Origin: Ornithodoros turicata
Lineage: Eukaryota; Arthropoda; Arachnida; Ixodida; Argasidae
Length of the DNA stretch: 64,000 bases
Direction of reading: 5' to 3'
Assembly: GCF_037126465.1 (NCBI RefSeq)
Contig: NW_026999318.1
Coordinates: 2,080,447-2,144,446 of the forward strand
Shown here: positions 33,940-45,699 of the stretch, piece by piece
How the letters are laid out: each line of letters begins with the position of its first letter
How positions within the stretch are numbered: position 1 is the first letter of the stretch
The notes under the pieces: generated by a model
Told to the model about the DNA's origin: nothing
Database searches by the model: none
The model's input: only the letters and a program-made list of their open reading frames with translations
Program-made: the position numbers and the translations under genes

Positions 33940-34195
33940 TCTTGGGGGATCGTCGCAAACGTGGTTGCCATGTTCGCACGTGGATTTTGGATTTGCTTCA
34001 TACTTGTTCTGACATGTGCCAGTTGGACACAATTATTTATTTTGTAAATTTTTTCTATCGTTTCTACAGAGACAAAACTCATCTCATGGCATAAATCATG
34101 GTGAATTACTTGATGGAGCGTCGAAGTTCCACCTGTTCTATCGTCATCGCTATCATCCCTTAGTGACACTTAGGTACTTATGTCGTGTAGCAAGC

Positions 34196-34725
34196 CAGCG
34201 CCTCCTCTATTACTCAACGCCTCTCCATTTGGTCAGAGATGCCGTACTGCGCATGCGTATTAGTTCACGTTCTCTCGTTTGACGGCGCCACTACCCTACA
34301 CCCAGGTCTGACGTGCGCTGATGTCACCTGCCACACATGTTCGTGTTTTGATGTTTTCTTTGTAATCACTCATGAGGAAGTGCTTGCTGCACACAACGGA
34401 ACAGTTGGAAGTAGTGTTCGGCTCCCAATCTTTCCTCGCTATCACTTTCTACCACTTCTTTCGTAACGCGCGATCCGCAGGCACCTCGTGAAACGATACC
34501 CCTTGCTCCTTTTTCTTGGTCTCAGAGGTAAACAAATGGCAGAAAGTAGTACGCAGTACCGCATTTTTCGAAACGTTCGGAACCGCGCTTATCAAAACCA
34601 GACGAGTGCGTAGCAGACGACAAGGGGTATAGGGAAGTGGCGCCCTCTACGTGCCCTCTGCGGGAAAGTGAAGCGACTCGGCGCATCTGCATATGGACAG
34701 GCATTGAATAATAGAGGAGGCACTG
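34196..34725. mobile_element. 530-bp MITE with GCCTCCTCTAT termini
   Basis: Ends CAGCGCCTCCTCTATTACTC and the complement of CAGTGCCTCCTCTATTATTC, with 7-bp target duplications AGCAAGC at 34189-34195 and 34726-34732. The inverted similarity extends imperfectly for about 70-100 bp. No protein. It shares its terminal 15 bases and TSD length with the 36-bp palindrome at 8183. Superfamily not assigned; a 7-bp TSD is compatible with P or Dada. Confidence 0.8.
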
Positions 34726-34732
34726 AGCAAGC

Positions 34733-35510
34733 ACGTAGTGAAAGTGAACTTCGCTCGGGTGAAGTGCACTTCCCGAAAATGACACTAAATTAGTCCGTCT
34801 GAGAGTGGTATAAGTGCGTACTTGCTATGCGAATGCACATGTTCTGCTAAAGATCGACAAAGCTTCTTCGTTCGCAATTGGAACTGTACCAGGAGGGACC
34901 TCCGACCTATCAAATTTTGAGTCGCAAGCTTGCAATACAGTGGCCTCAGTGGCGGCTCTGACAAGGTGCTGTTACACCCCTATGGTAACCCGTACGTATA
35001 ATCAGTAAATCTGAAAAGTCATTTGTGATGATGCAAGAACCGCTCACGGCAGCCGCTTTCGGGGAAATATCAGGTCGCACTCGGTAATGGCAAGTTTAAA
35101 TAGGAGTAATATTCAGCACAATCTAGCTACATGAAAACAGATGTCAGGAAGTGACAAACACAGATATTCGAACTGCAACATTGTATTCATCAGGCTTACT
35201 CATATATATACCGTATTTGATCGCATATAATGCTATGTGACATTTTTCACTGTCCCACGGAAGAAAATGCTAATACGAACCCGCAAGTAGTGTGATACAG
35301 GACATACTCGTGCTCGGTCATTTTCAAGCTACAACTGTCTCGTAGAACGCGTGATGCAACACACAGGCAAATGCCATTATAAGTGTGCGCTTTGTTCGAA
35401 AACATTTCTGAGAAAAGCGACATGAGCAGTCACCTCCACCATCATGCGTATAATGCATCATAATTATGTTGCACCTCTCTGCATGTTCCTTTCTTTTCTC
35501 TGTCCTGAAA
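34733..35510. other. Non-coding stretch
   Basis: No gene recognised. ATACCGTATTTGATCGCATA at about 35209 looks like a single left end of a pogo-type MITE; no right end was found. Confidence 0.4.
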
Positions 35511-35517
35511 GCTTGTC

Positions 35518-36173
35518 CTAAAAGCTTGTCCTGAAAACTTGTCCTGAAAACCTTTTCATATAAGCAGTGGTAACTGCATGGTAAGTATAAGAGATAATTC
35601 TGTGATGCAGGAAACCTTCGGCATAACAGAATTTTCTAGATATCCTTGTTTGAGTTAACGAGGTTTTACTGTAATCTGAACGCTGCACCGTGGTTGGCAG
35701 GACGCTATCAAAATGGGGATCATCGATCTCGTCCACAGCCTTATCCCACAACGCCTCACTGTTCACTATGTCCATGAAACCGCAGTGCTGAAAGTAGTTT
35801 CATGAGACCACAGAGGCTAAACACGCAAAGACGTGCAAACACGTGTTCACGTTCTTTATGCTGAATGCCGAAGAACAGGCACCATGTGACGCCAATGATC
35901 ATAACGATGGCGATGGGTGCTTTGTTGGTTTACTTTGCTGTTGTTTACTCGCACCACCACTCGACTGGTGTTGTCACGTTTCCTCTTGACTCTGTAACTT
36001 GACTCTGTGACCCCGCAAGCAAATGTCCAGAGCTCCAAATTATCCATAATCAGTCCGAATGCTTCCGAATTAGCAAGTGTCCATTCCTATACTTTTGTAT
36101 GCATGATTGTCAGGACCATGCAGGCAGTCCGGATTTCCGAATTTTTTTAGGTTGAATTAACAAGGTTCTACTG
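35518..36173. other. Two same-orientation pogo ends
   Basis: The complement of CAGTAAAACCTCGTTAACTC ends at 35671 and the complement of CAGTAGAACCTTGTTAATTC ends at 36173, each followed by TA. Both are right ends; no left ends face them. Short minus-strand frames between them (for example 35856-36047) look like transposon debris. Confidence 0.45.
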
Positions 36174-36175
36174 TA

Positions 36176-37265
36176 GCTCTCCTTCACTGCCCGTCTTGCA
36201 AGCTGAATATAAAAGACAACTCTTCTTACATGCTCCTCGTCCACAGATAATTCATTGCATTGTCACACGCAACTGTCTGCCAACTCACATTTTCGATGGC
36301 ACGGTGGTTTGCAACAAGCTTTCGCACCAGCACAAAATCCTATCGAGCATGTGCAACTCTGAGTCGAGCTATCTGCCTTTCATCATCAAAATGCATGCCA
36401 GAACCGACATCGTAGAATAACAGAAAAAAAAGACTTGATGGCGAGAGAATAATATGTCAAGGGAGCAACTTGTCTTACTGCTCGAGAGTTCCTTCAAAGT
36501 TGTGCATATCTGATCGCCGTCAGTGATGTGCGGATAAATGCACCACATTCATGCTGTCTTGAAAATGCCTCCTTAATTTGTGTTAAATGAAAAAGTGGAA
36601 TTGGTAAGAGGCGAAAGGCTATGTCAGAGGTAGTTTATACCAATTATTCGCAGAACTTTAAATATGCGGTACTGCAGTGCGTCATCTTTGGGGTTTCCCA
36701 CATTGAACTTGTGGCAAGAAGCTAACAGAAGGTGTCACATATGGGTAGTAAGCGTTTTCAATCCTCTTAAGCCCTTCTGACTCGGAGGGCTACGTTGAGG
36801 GGCCCTTACTCAGCTGGTATCTGGGTCATCGTTGAATTGCCTTGCCTCCCATCATTCTTGTCTCCACATCGCCAGACTAGACATCATGGCAGCTTCGTAC
36901 TTTTAGACTTATCACTGAAATGTCCTTGCTCCGGTACTTCAAGCCAACATCGCATCCTTCTCCTCCTTCAACTAGCGACTGCGTGCACAGACAGCCCAAC
37001 ACTGCTCTACTCTTTACGGTAGACGACAGGTAAACTTTTTCTTCTGCCAATGACGATGTGTCAACAAAGTCGTCGACTGGCACAACCAAAAGTGTAGATG
37101 TGGCAAACACAATAACTACGGTCTTGTAGTCAGCTGCAAGATTGCGAGGTACACTGTAGGAAATAGCAGTCAAGCGGCAGCTACAAAGTTTTCATCTGAG
37201 CTAGGTAGGACCGTCAACGAAGGTTCATGATTCGTCAACACAGGGACGCGAAAACAGTTGACTAA
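36176..37265. other. Non-coding stretch
   Basis: No gene recognised. A minus-strand frame at 36877-37173 is open for 98 codons without recognisable motifs. Confidence 0.4.
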
Positions 37266-37269
37266 CTAA

Positions 37270-38651
37270 ACAGACAAAGAGAAATAGTCACGTGGGTGCA
37301 TGAGTGAGACAAGGAACACTTCGAAATTTTCTTGGTGAGAAAAGTTCATGATTATCTTCTGTTTCTGCTCATTAAAATTAAGCAGCATCAGGCTTTGTTG
37401 GAGAGCATGCATGTGACTCACTGAGTCTCCTTTGCCTTCTTCAAGGCTTAAGAAAAAACTGGAAGATTGAACACATTCATGATCTCTATTGCAGATGGCC
37501 ACAATATCATTTCCTCAACTTGCTCATCCACTTCGTTGTTGGTAGGTCCATCATCTTTTGTGGGTTCTTGTCACACGGATAGCTTCGCAATGATGTTCTT
37601 GTCTGTTATAACCCCGTGCAATCCTCCGCAGTGCTGTCCATGTCGATGTAGTCTTGCAGCATCTCAAGCATGCCTGAAGGAACAATCTTTTGTGCCCAGG
37701 CGTCTCCATTTGCCTCCTGCAAACTGTCACCCGTGCTTGAGGAACTTTGGGCAACGAATCCGCAGTGTCAGAAGCAATTTGTGATCGTTACTGTAGTGAT
37801 CTTCTCCCACACATGCACTGCCATGTGCAACACAGTGAGCGATGTCACGGTGTAGTTCCGACTACCCCCACACAAGATGATCTGCACCAGCATATATTGT
37901 CTGTAGAAGGACTTCATGTTCCTCATGACACCCAGATGCATCGGCTGCAGGGCTGCTGTTGTGTTAGCTAAAAGGAACACCAGCTCAACAGCCTTCAGCT
38001 CCACGTCCACCTTGTGTGAAAAACTATTATTGACAATGAGCAGGACTTTCTCGTTGCTCAGCTCCACCTTCTTACTCCACCTCACCGGCCGCTGCTTAAA
38101 GAGCTCGCCATTCCATAGCATATGTCTGTTCCACTGGTGAAAATTGGGCATGTATTTCAGTAGGTTTTTGCCAGGACAATATCGTTCAGTTTCGTGTACG
38201 CTGCTGAGTCTAAATAGCAGATGAAGATCATGCTTTAGAAATCAAATTTTCTGTTTAGGACGTGTCTCGCCTTGAGGAAGCCACCTTGTGTGTCGCATTT
38301 GTCCATGTGCACGCTACGGAAAAAGTGGATCATCGTGTTCATGTACATCTACAATGTGCTTTGGCTGGGAGGTCCACTTCGGCAAAATTTGTCGTGGGTC
38401 CTCTTTACTGGATATACACATACACACCTATACAGGTGACTGTTGACAGTCTTCACCCAGTTACCTAGGGCCCTTACAACTTTTAGTTTGAACACCACAG
38501 TGAGTTTCTTCTTGATGGCTACTCGCTCACAGTCAGCAGTCATCGATGCTTCTGTGTTGGCAAGGTACTCTGTTGGCAGAGAACGAATGTTCTTGAAACA
38601 TTGTGGACTTTCGAACCTCATTTCCAACCGCATTTCACAATGCTGCAGCAT
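37270..38651 (-). pseudogene. Degenerate Tigger (TIGD4-like) transposase
   Basis: Pieces appear in order on the minus strand: a basic N-terminal segment (KKKLTVVFKLKVVRALGN), then KVLLIVNNSFSHKVDVELKA, where relatives have VDNC-AH, then ELVFLLANTTAALQPMHLGV, where relatives have QPMDQGV, then YTVTSLTVLHMAVHVW and TVTITNCF. Downstream remnants correspond to the acidic tail. Both visible catalytic aspartates are changed (D to N and D to H) and stops interrupt the frame. This is an old, dead copy of a vertebrate TIGD4/6-like branch, distinct from the other pogo copies here. Confidence 0.7.
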
Positions 38652-38757
38652 TTGGTCGATAAATCACTCAATGTTGTGAACTCACGATGAAGAGGGGTAT
38701 TAATGAATACACACTGATTCTCAAGTGCTTGGAGGGCTAGCAATATAACGACGTCAG

Positions 38758-39161
38758 TCAAGGATGACGCTTGGAACTCCGACGCCGTCACAGCCTTCCA
38801 TCTTCCTTTCTACTGCTGCCGGTACAATGTGGAAGCAGACGTCCTCGTGCCATGCATCCATTGACCGGCACACGCTACATGCACACCTGTTGTAAAAAGC
38901 AACACTGTCAAGCAAGGTCATAAACCACCACAACTTATGGTCAACTTACCAATCATTCGAGCTGTCCTGACGCTTTCGTTTGGTTACCACATGGTGACCA
39001 ACGATGCCAGTTAAGTTCGCGCCTGCCATCATGTGAGGCGCATCGCCGTACGGCTCGGTCCATGTACAGTTCATCATTCTGCATCTCTGTAGAGTCTGAA
39101 TTTCCCACTCTGAAATAGGCAACAAGTGCTGATATTCTGTGGGCACTTTGAAGTCGTCCAT
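38758..39161 (-). pseudogene. Possible P2X7-tail-like gene fragment, two exons
   Basis: Exon 1 from ATG 39161 (MDDFKVPTEYQHLLPIS) ends at GATTG|GTAAGT (38951). Exon 2 starts at 38886 after ACAACAG and continues in phase as W-C-A-C-S-V-C-R-S-M-D-A-W-H-E-D-V-C, then KMEGCDGVGVPSVILD and TGA at 38758. The W-C-x-C-x2-C-x2-M pattern with a later E-x-V-C recalls the P2X7 intracellular (ballast) domain carried by many stand-alone arthropod proteins. Without that resemblance it would be an unrecognised small gene. A stop after exon 2 while family-like sequence seems to continue suggests a pseudogene. Confidence 0.35.
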
Positions 39162-39164
39162 TAT

Positions 39165-40320
39165 TCACCACTCGACAATGACGAAAGCAACAAAAAGAAA
39201 AAAAGAAAGAAAACCAGACAGTGTTGACCTCGATAGAAGCACCGTCTCCCCTTTGAACTGTGATGACATCACAGATTACATTTTCTCCTTCTCCTCCTCC
39301 TCGCACAACTCCACCCCGCTCTTGACCCTGCAGAGCGAGTCGGGTGGGAACGAACACGACGATTTTTGAGTGTCTTTTTTCCTATGAAAATATTGCGTAT
39401 AGAGAAAATTTGTTGTGCTAATCGTCAAGTTAAGTTACCTGCTTTCACAACACCTTCAGAACTGAGAATTTTTTTAGATGGCTTTCAGAGCACCTTTGGA
39501 GCAATGTTTCCTTCCCCTCGCCTTATTTGGGACATCAAGCATACTTATCCCAGACTGGCATGCATGTTTCCTGTTCTAGAAAGCAGGTGTCCCCCGTTTT
39601 TCTTTGAAGCTGTACCCATCTACCCATAACTAACCGAGACCGCAAGCACTGAGTTGATGTATGGGGGGAGTACTGAACGCATGCATTCACAGTTGCAGCG
39701 TCCAGCAGATAATAGAAAAGCAAGTGCCACCACCTTCATCACCTCTGGTTACCGGGTATCCACACAAGCGACTTTATCAGGCGAAATGTCAGCAGAGAGT
39801 GGCAAGACGGAAAGCTCGAGATACAGCAGATACCAACGAGATATCGCAGAAGAAATGCCAAGACAGTGCCACAAAGTTTGAAAAGTCGGCGGAGAAGTGG
39901 TTCAAAAACGCAACGGAGGAGGGAGCTGGTTGCAGCGCAGCCAGCAAGTAGTAGATGATTTTATGGTTGGCATGCCTGTTGGGAGGCGCACGGACAATCT
40001 ATAGTATACTGCGCTTTCTGATTTCAGAAGAAATGTCCTGTCGAAGTATGGGTGCAAGACAGAAATTCTAGTCGCACTAGCTGTGATACTTGACGAAGAA
40101 ATCGATTACAACAATGCTAAGAGGCGGAAACAAGAGTAGACTAAAGACTGGCTGCTGAAAAAGCGGTTTGGAATGCAAAGTCATCTAATGCAAAACTTGT
40201 CTGACACGGACCCTTTGTCTTTCCACACGTTGCAAGAATGAACAGACACTGCTAAATTCATCGTGCTACGGGCGACACCGTAACTACAGACAAGGCACAA
40301 CAATGAGGGCCAGCATACTG
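39165..40320. other. Non-coding stretch
   Basis: No recognised gene. The plus-strand frame at 39661-39951 ends in a charged segment (KKCQDSATKFEKSAEKWFK) but resembles no family I can name. Confidence 0.4.
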
Positions 40321-40329
40321 CCCAGGGAT

Positions 40330-41617
40330 CGACTCCCAGTTACCTTACAGTTTCTTTGTACGGGTGAACGAAACTACTAATAATATTTTCACTGATTTCT
40401 GAATCTTCGCGTTTGCTATAAAACTGCTGCGTTCGCCTGTTGGGAAAGCACAGCACCTAGTGCAATGCCGGAGACATCTGTAGCCACTGTTGTGGGTGAT
40501 CCAGGAGGCGAAATGTCCCAGTACTGGTGTGCTGGCCAATGACTTGCGAATTGTCTGGAAGGCCTGTTCACAGTCCTCGGTCCACTTGTATTCTCCAGAT
40601 CTGAGGACGACTTGCAGCAGGTAGACTATTTTTGCAAATCCTGGAATGAACTTTCTATAAAATCCAGTGGTCTGAATTCAAGAGAGAGCTGCCTTGGTTG
40701 CAGTACTGTGCAGAAGTACTTGGACTTCAGTAGGATCAGGAGATTTCTCAGTGCCAGATATTATGTAGCCTAGGAATTTAAGTCATAAGGAAGTCATGGC
40801 GAGGCAACATTTATTTGGTGATATTTTTAGTCCATTTCTCACTACTAACGTGAGCACGTCTCGAAAGAGCCGGAGCAATTCTGGAACATTTTGTGCAAAC
40901 AATAGGATATCGTCCACGTACAGTAGGGTGCCACACTTTGGGTGGTGGGGTTCAAGGTCCTCCATGGTCTTTGACATAGCCTTCTGAAAGGTTGCGCTCA
41001 CGTTACGAAGGCCAAACGGCATACGTGTCCACTGATTAGTCCCGTTTACTGACACTGAAAAGAAGCAAACATATATTCTAACCGACGCTCCCCCACATGA
41101 CGTTATGTCACAGATAACACCTGATGCCAAACACCGATATCACCTGAACCAACAACCTTCCTTTATCACTTTTTCTTGCTTCTTTGTAAGAACAGCAGTG
41201 GGGGCACCAACACAATCTCTACCTTGTTCTACGGTGTCTATGGTGTTTGGCATCAAGTGTTATCTGTGACATAACGTTATGTGGGGGGAGCGTTGGTTAG
41301 AATATATGTTCGCTTCTTTTCAGTGTCAGTAAACGGTTGAAAGTTGCGTCGTCGCTGTCTCGTTCCCTTCTTTTGTCACCTGGCCAAGGGCTATGTACCA
41401 ACCGGCCCCATCCACTATGTATCCACTGATGTCCTGCATGAGGTCTTCTCCTCTTGGGCAGGGGCTGGGCAGCTGGTACTGTGAGACGATTTAGAGGGAT
41501 GTAGCTGACATAAAGTCTCTTTTTGTTGTTACGAGTTACTACTACAGCGGGAAATGCCCAGACATTTGCTGACCTTTCGATTATACCAGTGTATAATTCA
41601 ACCATATAATACCACAC
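40330..41617 (-). pseudogene. Ty3/gypsy pol fragment (reverse transcriptase and RNase H)
   Basis: Order on the minus strand: GIIERSANVWAFPAVVVTRN with RLYVSYIPLNRLTVPAAQPL (start of RT), NGTNQWTRMPFGLRNVSATF, the catalytic LLYVDDILLFAQ (YVDD) and GLKISPNKC. Then come FYRKFIPGFAKIV, KWTEDCEQAFQTIRKSL and STPVLGHF (RNase H lead-in). Frames shift several times and stops are present. A 94-bp inverted pair at 41043-41335 splits the RT between its N-terminal part and the QWTRMPFGL segment. The element copied RNA into DNA when intact; this copy is dead. No integrase was found. Confidence 0.8.
41043..41335. repeat. Inverted pair splitting the gypsy RT
   Basis: About 94-bp arms (41043-41136 and 41243-41335) containing CTGACACTGAAAAGAAGC and CGTTATGTCACAGATAACAC in opposite orientations, over 90% alike by eye. 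They enclose about 105 bases. Confidence 0.8.
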
Positions 41618-41762
41618 CAGTGGTCAGGAGTCGAGTAGTTGTCTCCAGCGAAAATCTGGCGCCCCATACTTTTCAGTGATGGTCGTGTAGCGAACTTCCT
41701 GCTGTTCCTTAGGCAGTGTTGTGATGCGGCGTTTGGAATCATGTCACAGTTGTCGTATTCCA

Positions 41763-42182
41763 TCAGTGTGTGGGGATGTCTCTCACCCGGGAACGCCCTC
41801 TCTTAGAGGATGCGTTCCTACTGTCTTCAAAAGTAGAAATGGACACGGACAAGTCCATTAGTGTTGCTACTTGCATGGGCTGTTGACGTCCAGAGCCCTG
41901 CAGCATTTCGATGAGTTGGGCGTTTTGCTGAATGCAGGCCGCTAAAAGTGCTGTATTCATTGAAGGTTGCGATGAAGCGGTAACAGAAGGCGTTGAAGCT
42001 TGTTCGATGTTCGTGGTGTCTACTTGAGGATTCATCCGCTCAGACTCGATTATTTGGTGTAGACCCCTCACCATTTCGTCTTTAGAACCAGTCGTTTCGA
42101 TCCAGTTTCGGCTTCAAGTAATCGGCTGTCAAGGCATGCAGTTCATCGGGAGTGGCTTCGAGCCAGTTGAAAAGAGGCATGG
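41763..42182 (-). pseudogene. Ty3/gypsy gag N-terminal fragment
   Basis: ATG near 42182 begins MPLFNWLEATPDELHALTAD, ending at an in-frame stop after 32 codons. A following frame reads MNTALLAACIQQNAQLIEML and LMDLSVSISTFEDS, the usual entry into the gag matrix/capsid region. It is on the same strand as the pol fragment and just upstream of it, so probably the same element with a deletion between. No paired LTRs seen. Confidence 0.55.
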
Positions 42183-42184
42183 TG

Positions 42185-43140
42185 CTTGGTTAGGCTTAGA
42201 TGCAAATGTCAAAACTCACTGAAGGCTTTTGAAGGCAGCTATGCGTGACGGGGGTTGGGTGTATTCTGTATGCCGGTGTCAACTGTGCCAGGTGTGGGGC
42301 TTCGGCTAGGCGTCGAGGTCGTAGCGGATCGGGTTACTTAACTTATGTTGCAGGCACACCATCAACGTACACATGTGTCTGTCCCTTCTTCTACTCTGCG
42401 TTGTTTGGTCTCCTCTGCCCTCTCTTGGGTGCTGATCAAGTTGAGGGCTTGAGTGGACGTTTGGCTCTCATAGGGACAGGTGGCAGCGTGTTCCTCACAC
42501 ATTAAAGCAGAGGTAGTGAATAGTGAAAATTCTTTGCAGGTGAAAGTCAGAGGTCTCAAGTTTTCGGTTTAGGCTGGAACCCGAACCCAAACTTGTCAAG
42601 CTGGTCGACAAAACATCTGCATTTTTCACAATATTTTAACAAAGCACCTACACCTACGGCACAGTACGTGGACATTTCACAAGCAGAGGGACAGCACCAC
42701 TTTACTAGAATGCAAGCCACAAGAGTTTGACACATCTCTCCGTAGAGGGAGCCGATTCTTATGAATCTGTAAATGTGAGATGGTGTATGACTGCAATGAA
42801 CATGTATGTATGAAAGTGGATATGAACTACAAATAACTATATTCACAGCTCATTTTTATTGGATATAATACATTTACATTTTTTGAGCCTTACAGTACAT
42901 GACTTTTTTTATCCATCTATTTTTTTTTTCTTGAAGTGTGGCTTTCTTTCGAGGCACACTTTGTGAGGTTGGAAATGGCATGTCATATCTGATACATCAT
43001 GCATTACAGTGTTCTAGGGATGCTGAAAGGAAAAGAAGCAGTTCTTGCTCTTGTTGATACACAGGACCACGCCACACTTCTTACACTTGACAAACGTGAG
43101 TGCAATGCATTGCGGAAGTTTGCAGCACTGCCTGGTCTTC
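42185..43140. other. Non-coding stretch
   Basis: Possible leader or LTR of the gypsy relic at 42185-42560. The remainder, including T-rich runs at 42907 and 42931, shows no gene. Confidence 0.4.
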
Positions 43141-43149
43141 ATCCATTAG

Positions 43150-43760
43150 ACCCAGTGGCTCGATTGATCCAGTTGGACATCTTGTGGGGGAATGTATGTT
43201 GCTGGTACCTTCTTCTTGGCATCAAGTTCCTTCTGAACTTCTGCTGATGGCCTTCCCCACTTTACAATGGACACACCCTCTTTCGTCAGACACTGGGCTA
43301 TTTCTTTTATGAATATTGCAAGGGGTATTGCAGTAGAGTCTCCCTTACTTCTTCTGAACAGCAGCCAAGAGTTGACCCTGTTACATCGATCATGTAGTAA
43401 AACAATTTGAAGTATCACTTGTGGAAACGTATTGCAATTTTGTAACGTCCCATCAGGCCATCAAGAAGATCAGCTCCTCCCATATGCAGGTTGTACTGCG
43501 TGATGATGTTCAGGCATTCAACCTGAACCTTTGCTTTTGCTTTTCACTCATAGCGTGAAACTTCCTGCTTTGGTTACACCCCAACAAATGTCTGCAAGAG
43601 TGTCACGGTCTTATTGTCCTTCCAGACGACAGCAGGGACATCCACTCCCTCAATATGGGCAACGCTTTCCACTGTAGTGCCCCTTTCGGCCTTTTGAAGT
43701 TCTTTCTCGGGTGGTAGTTTGCAATTAGGAATTCTGTTCCTGTGCACGTTCACGATAATT
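43150..43760 (-). pseudogene. piggyBac-like transposase fragment
   Basis: Minus-strand sequence reads, with stops and shifts, NRIPNCKLPPEKELQKAERG, then VVWKDNKTVTLLQTFVGV, then QYNLHMGGADLLDGLMGRYK (the family's MGGVD segment), then NRVNSWLLFRRSKGDST and VQLDQSSHWV. This is the order seen in the catalytic core of piggyBac transposases. Two in-frame stops and the lack of the N-terminal half show it is dead. A cysteine-containing stretch at 44592-44800 on the same strand resembles a piggyBac C-terminal domain but is in the wrong order to belong to this copy. Confidence 0.7.
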
Positions 43761-43845
43761 ATAGTGAAAGCAGCATATAGGCATCACAATGCAAATTGAA
43801 AGGCACCAAACATTTGCTCAAGGGCTAACGTATCTGTTGTTATAT
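43751..43845. repeat. Dispersed repeat, copy 1
   Basis: About 95 bases beginning CACGATAATTATAGTGAAAG recur in the same orientation at 58264-58359. It overlaps the 5' side of the piggyBac relic. Confidence 0.7.
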
Positions 43846-43849
43846 GTTG

Positions 43850-45695
43850 TTGCCAAGCATACAAAAAATACATTTAATGTATATAATATAATGTATATAA
43901 TGTATATGCCACTGCAAGCGTGGCAGGTCTTACTGCAAGTGAACTCACAGTGTATACGTACTACATACAATTAAACCGTAAGATAAGTGCATTACATGAT
44001 TAAGTCCATTTTACAGCTTTCATCAAAGCAGCTCTACCTTATGGGGTACCGCTTATGGACTTAAAGCATGTGATTTACTTGTGTGACATATTTAAGAGTA
44101 ACAGCATGAAGGAAATTATGGACACACAAGCATACATAACACAGTGCTGAGTCACAACTGTAAAGATTCTATTTCCATGGGCAATCAGCTGGTTAAATAC
44201 TGTTTGTTACAATTAGTTTCTACCTATGCTTACCTACATGTATTCAGTGGAGAAAGTTTGCGGTAGATGGTTAGTGTACATTGAAAACTAAGCACAAAAG
44301 ACAATGCACAACTGACAAAAAGACATAGGGAACAGTTAAGAAATAAACTAAAATGTTTCATATCACATATCTTATTGAAGGCACTTTTCCCAATACATTT
44401 CACCAGAAAAATGTCACATAATAAGGATGAACCATTCCATCCAATACATGCTTCGCATTTTTTAACCCTTTGGCGTGCAGGTCCATTTTGTGATGAAACT
44501 TTCAAGGGGTAAATATACTATAGAGTACAATGCAATACGATCTAGGGCATGCAATATTTTTCTTCTTTTCTTCTTGAACGACGGGCACATATTACTCGGT
44601 GTGGCAGTTTAGAAAACAGTTTCTGGAACTGTCTGTCCTCCTGAAAACTGTGTTCTCCACACTTGAGCAATTTTTGTAATGTGCAGTGACAATCTTATAT
44701 CTAGTGTAGTGACCAACAACTGGATTTTTCTGTGAGGACGTTGCATGTGCAGCAACACACTCTGCACCTGGCTTGGAGTCCAGGAGCGCAGGAATGGCTC
44801 TGTGTTCATGTGGGCCTCCTCTGGCATATGTTCGTGGTTCCACGGCTATTTTTCATGCGATTATGTCAGTGTGTATTTTTTTCGTCTTTTTGTATGATGG
44901 TCCAGTTGCACGTGCTCTTCTGGCATACTTTACTTTCAGTGCGCTGCCTCCCTTTCTACATGTGCCCTTCCAACATGTAGCTTGATATTGAAAGACTGGA
45001 GAATATTCTTTCTTGGTGCATCACCAGCCGCTTTGTTCTATGCGGCTAATTCCAGCGAATTTCGACCAAGCAAGGAACCTGACCACCTCAAATTTTTTGA
45101 AAAAAATATATTCCTCAGGGGACGGGAAATGATGAAAAATGCGCCTATTTTTAAGCCCCAACCTTCAGCCATTTTCGAGGGAGAGGGGGAAAAAGAAACT
45201 GGTCGAAATGTGAACCAGTCGTTTTGGGCTACTTTGCGGGCTTCTCAATTGAGAACTATGCGGTTCTAAGAGCCACAATTTTTCTCACCTGCTCACTACT
45301 ATATGGACAACATACTTTCTTCTTCCTACTCATTTGTAACTGAAACTTTTTTCGTAAAAAAAATGGCAGTCGCAAGAAAACTCAAAAAACGCCGTTTTTC
45401 GGAGTCTTCCTGTACTGACGCCGTTAATCGGAGAATAATGAAATCTACACCATTCGTTTCATCATTGCATGTCCTCTCTGTTCATACATTTTTATTGCTC
45501 TAAAGTTAATCCGCTAGAAGCAGATTGTAATAATCCCACAGGCGGTATCGCGATTTAGCTGTATTTCGGCCGGTGCTAGCAAAAAATGGCCATCAAAAAG
45601 TTGCCGCAATTTTTTTTATATGATGCGCAGAAACCCTTTCCTAACACACAGAAAAAAAAAGGAGATTCGTATCTGATTGTTGGTGACGCTACGAT
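43850..45695. other. Non-coding stretch upstream of the THAP9-like gene
   Basis: AT-rich. Contains the cysteine-bearing minus-strand stretch at 44592-44843 (possible piggyBac C-terminus). A plus-strand frame at 44982-45269 is unrecognised. Confidence 0.4.
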
Positions 45696-45699
45696 TTTT

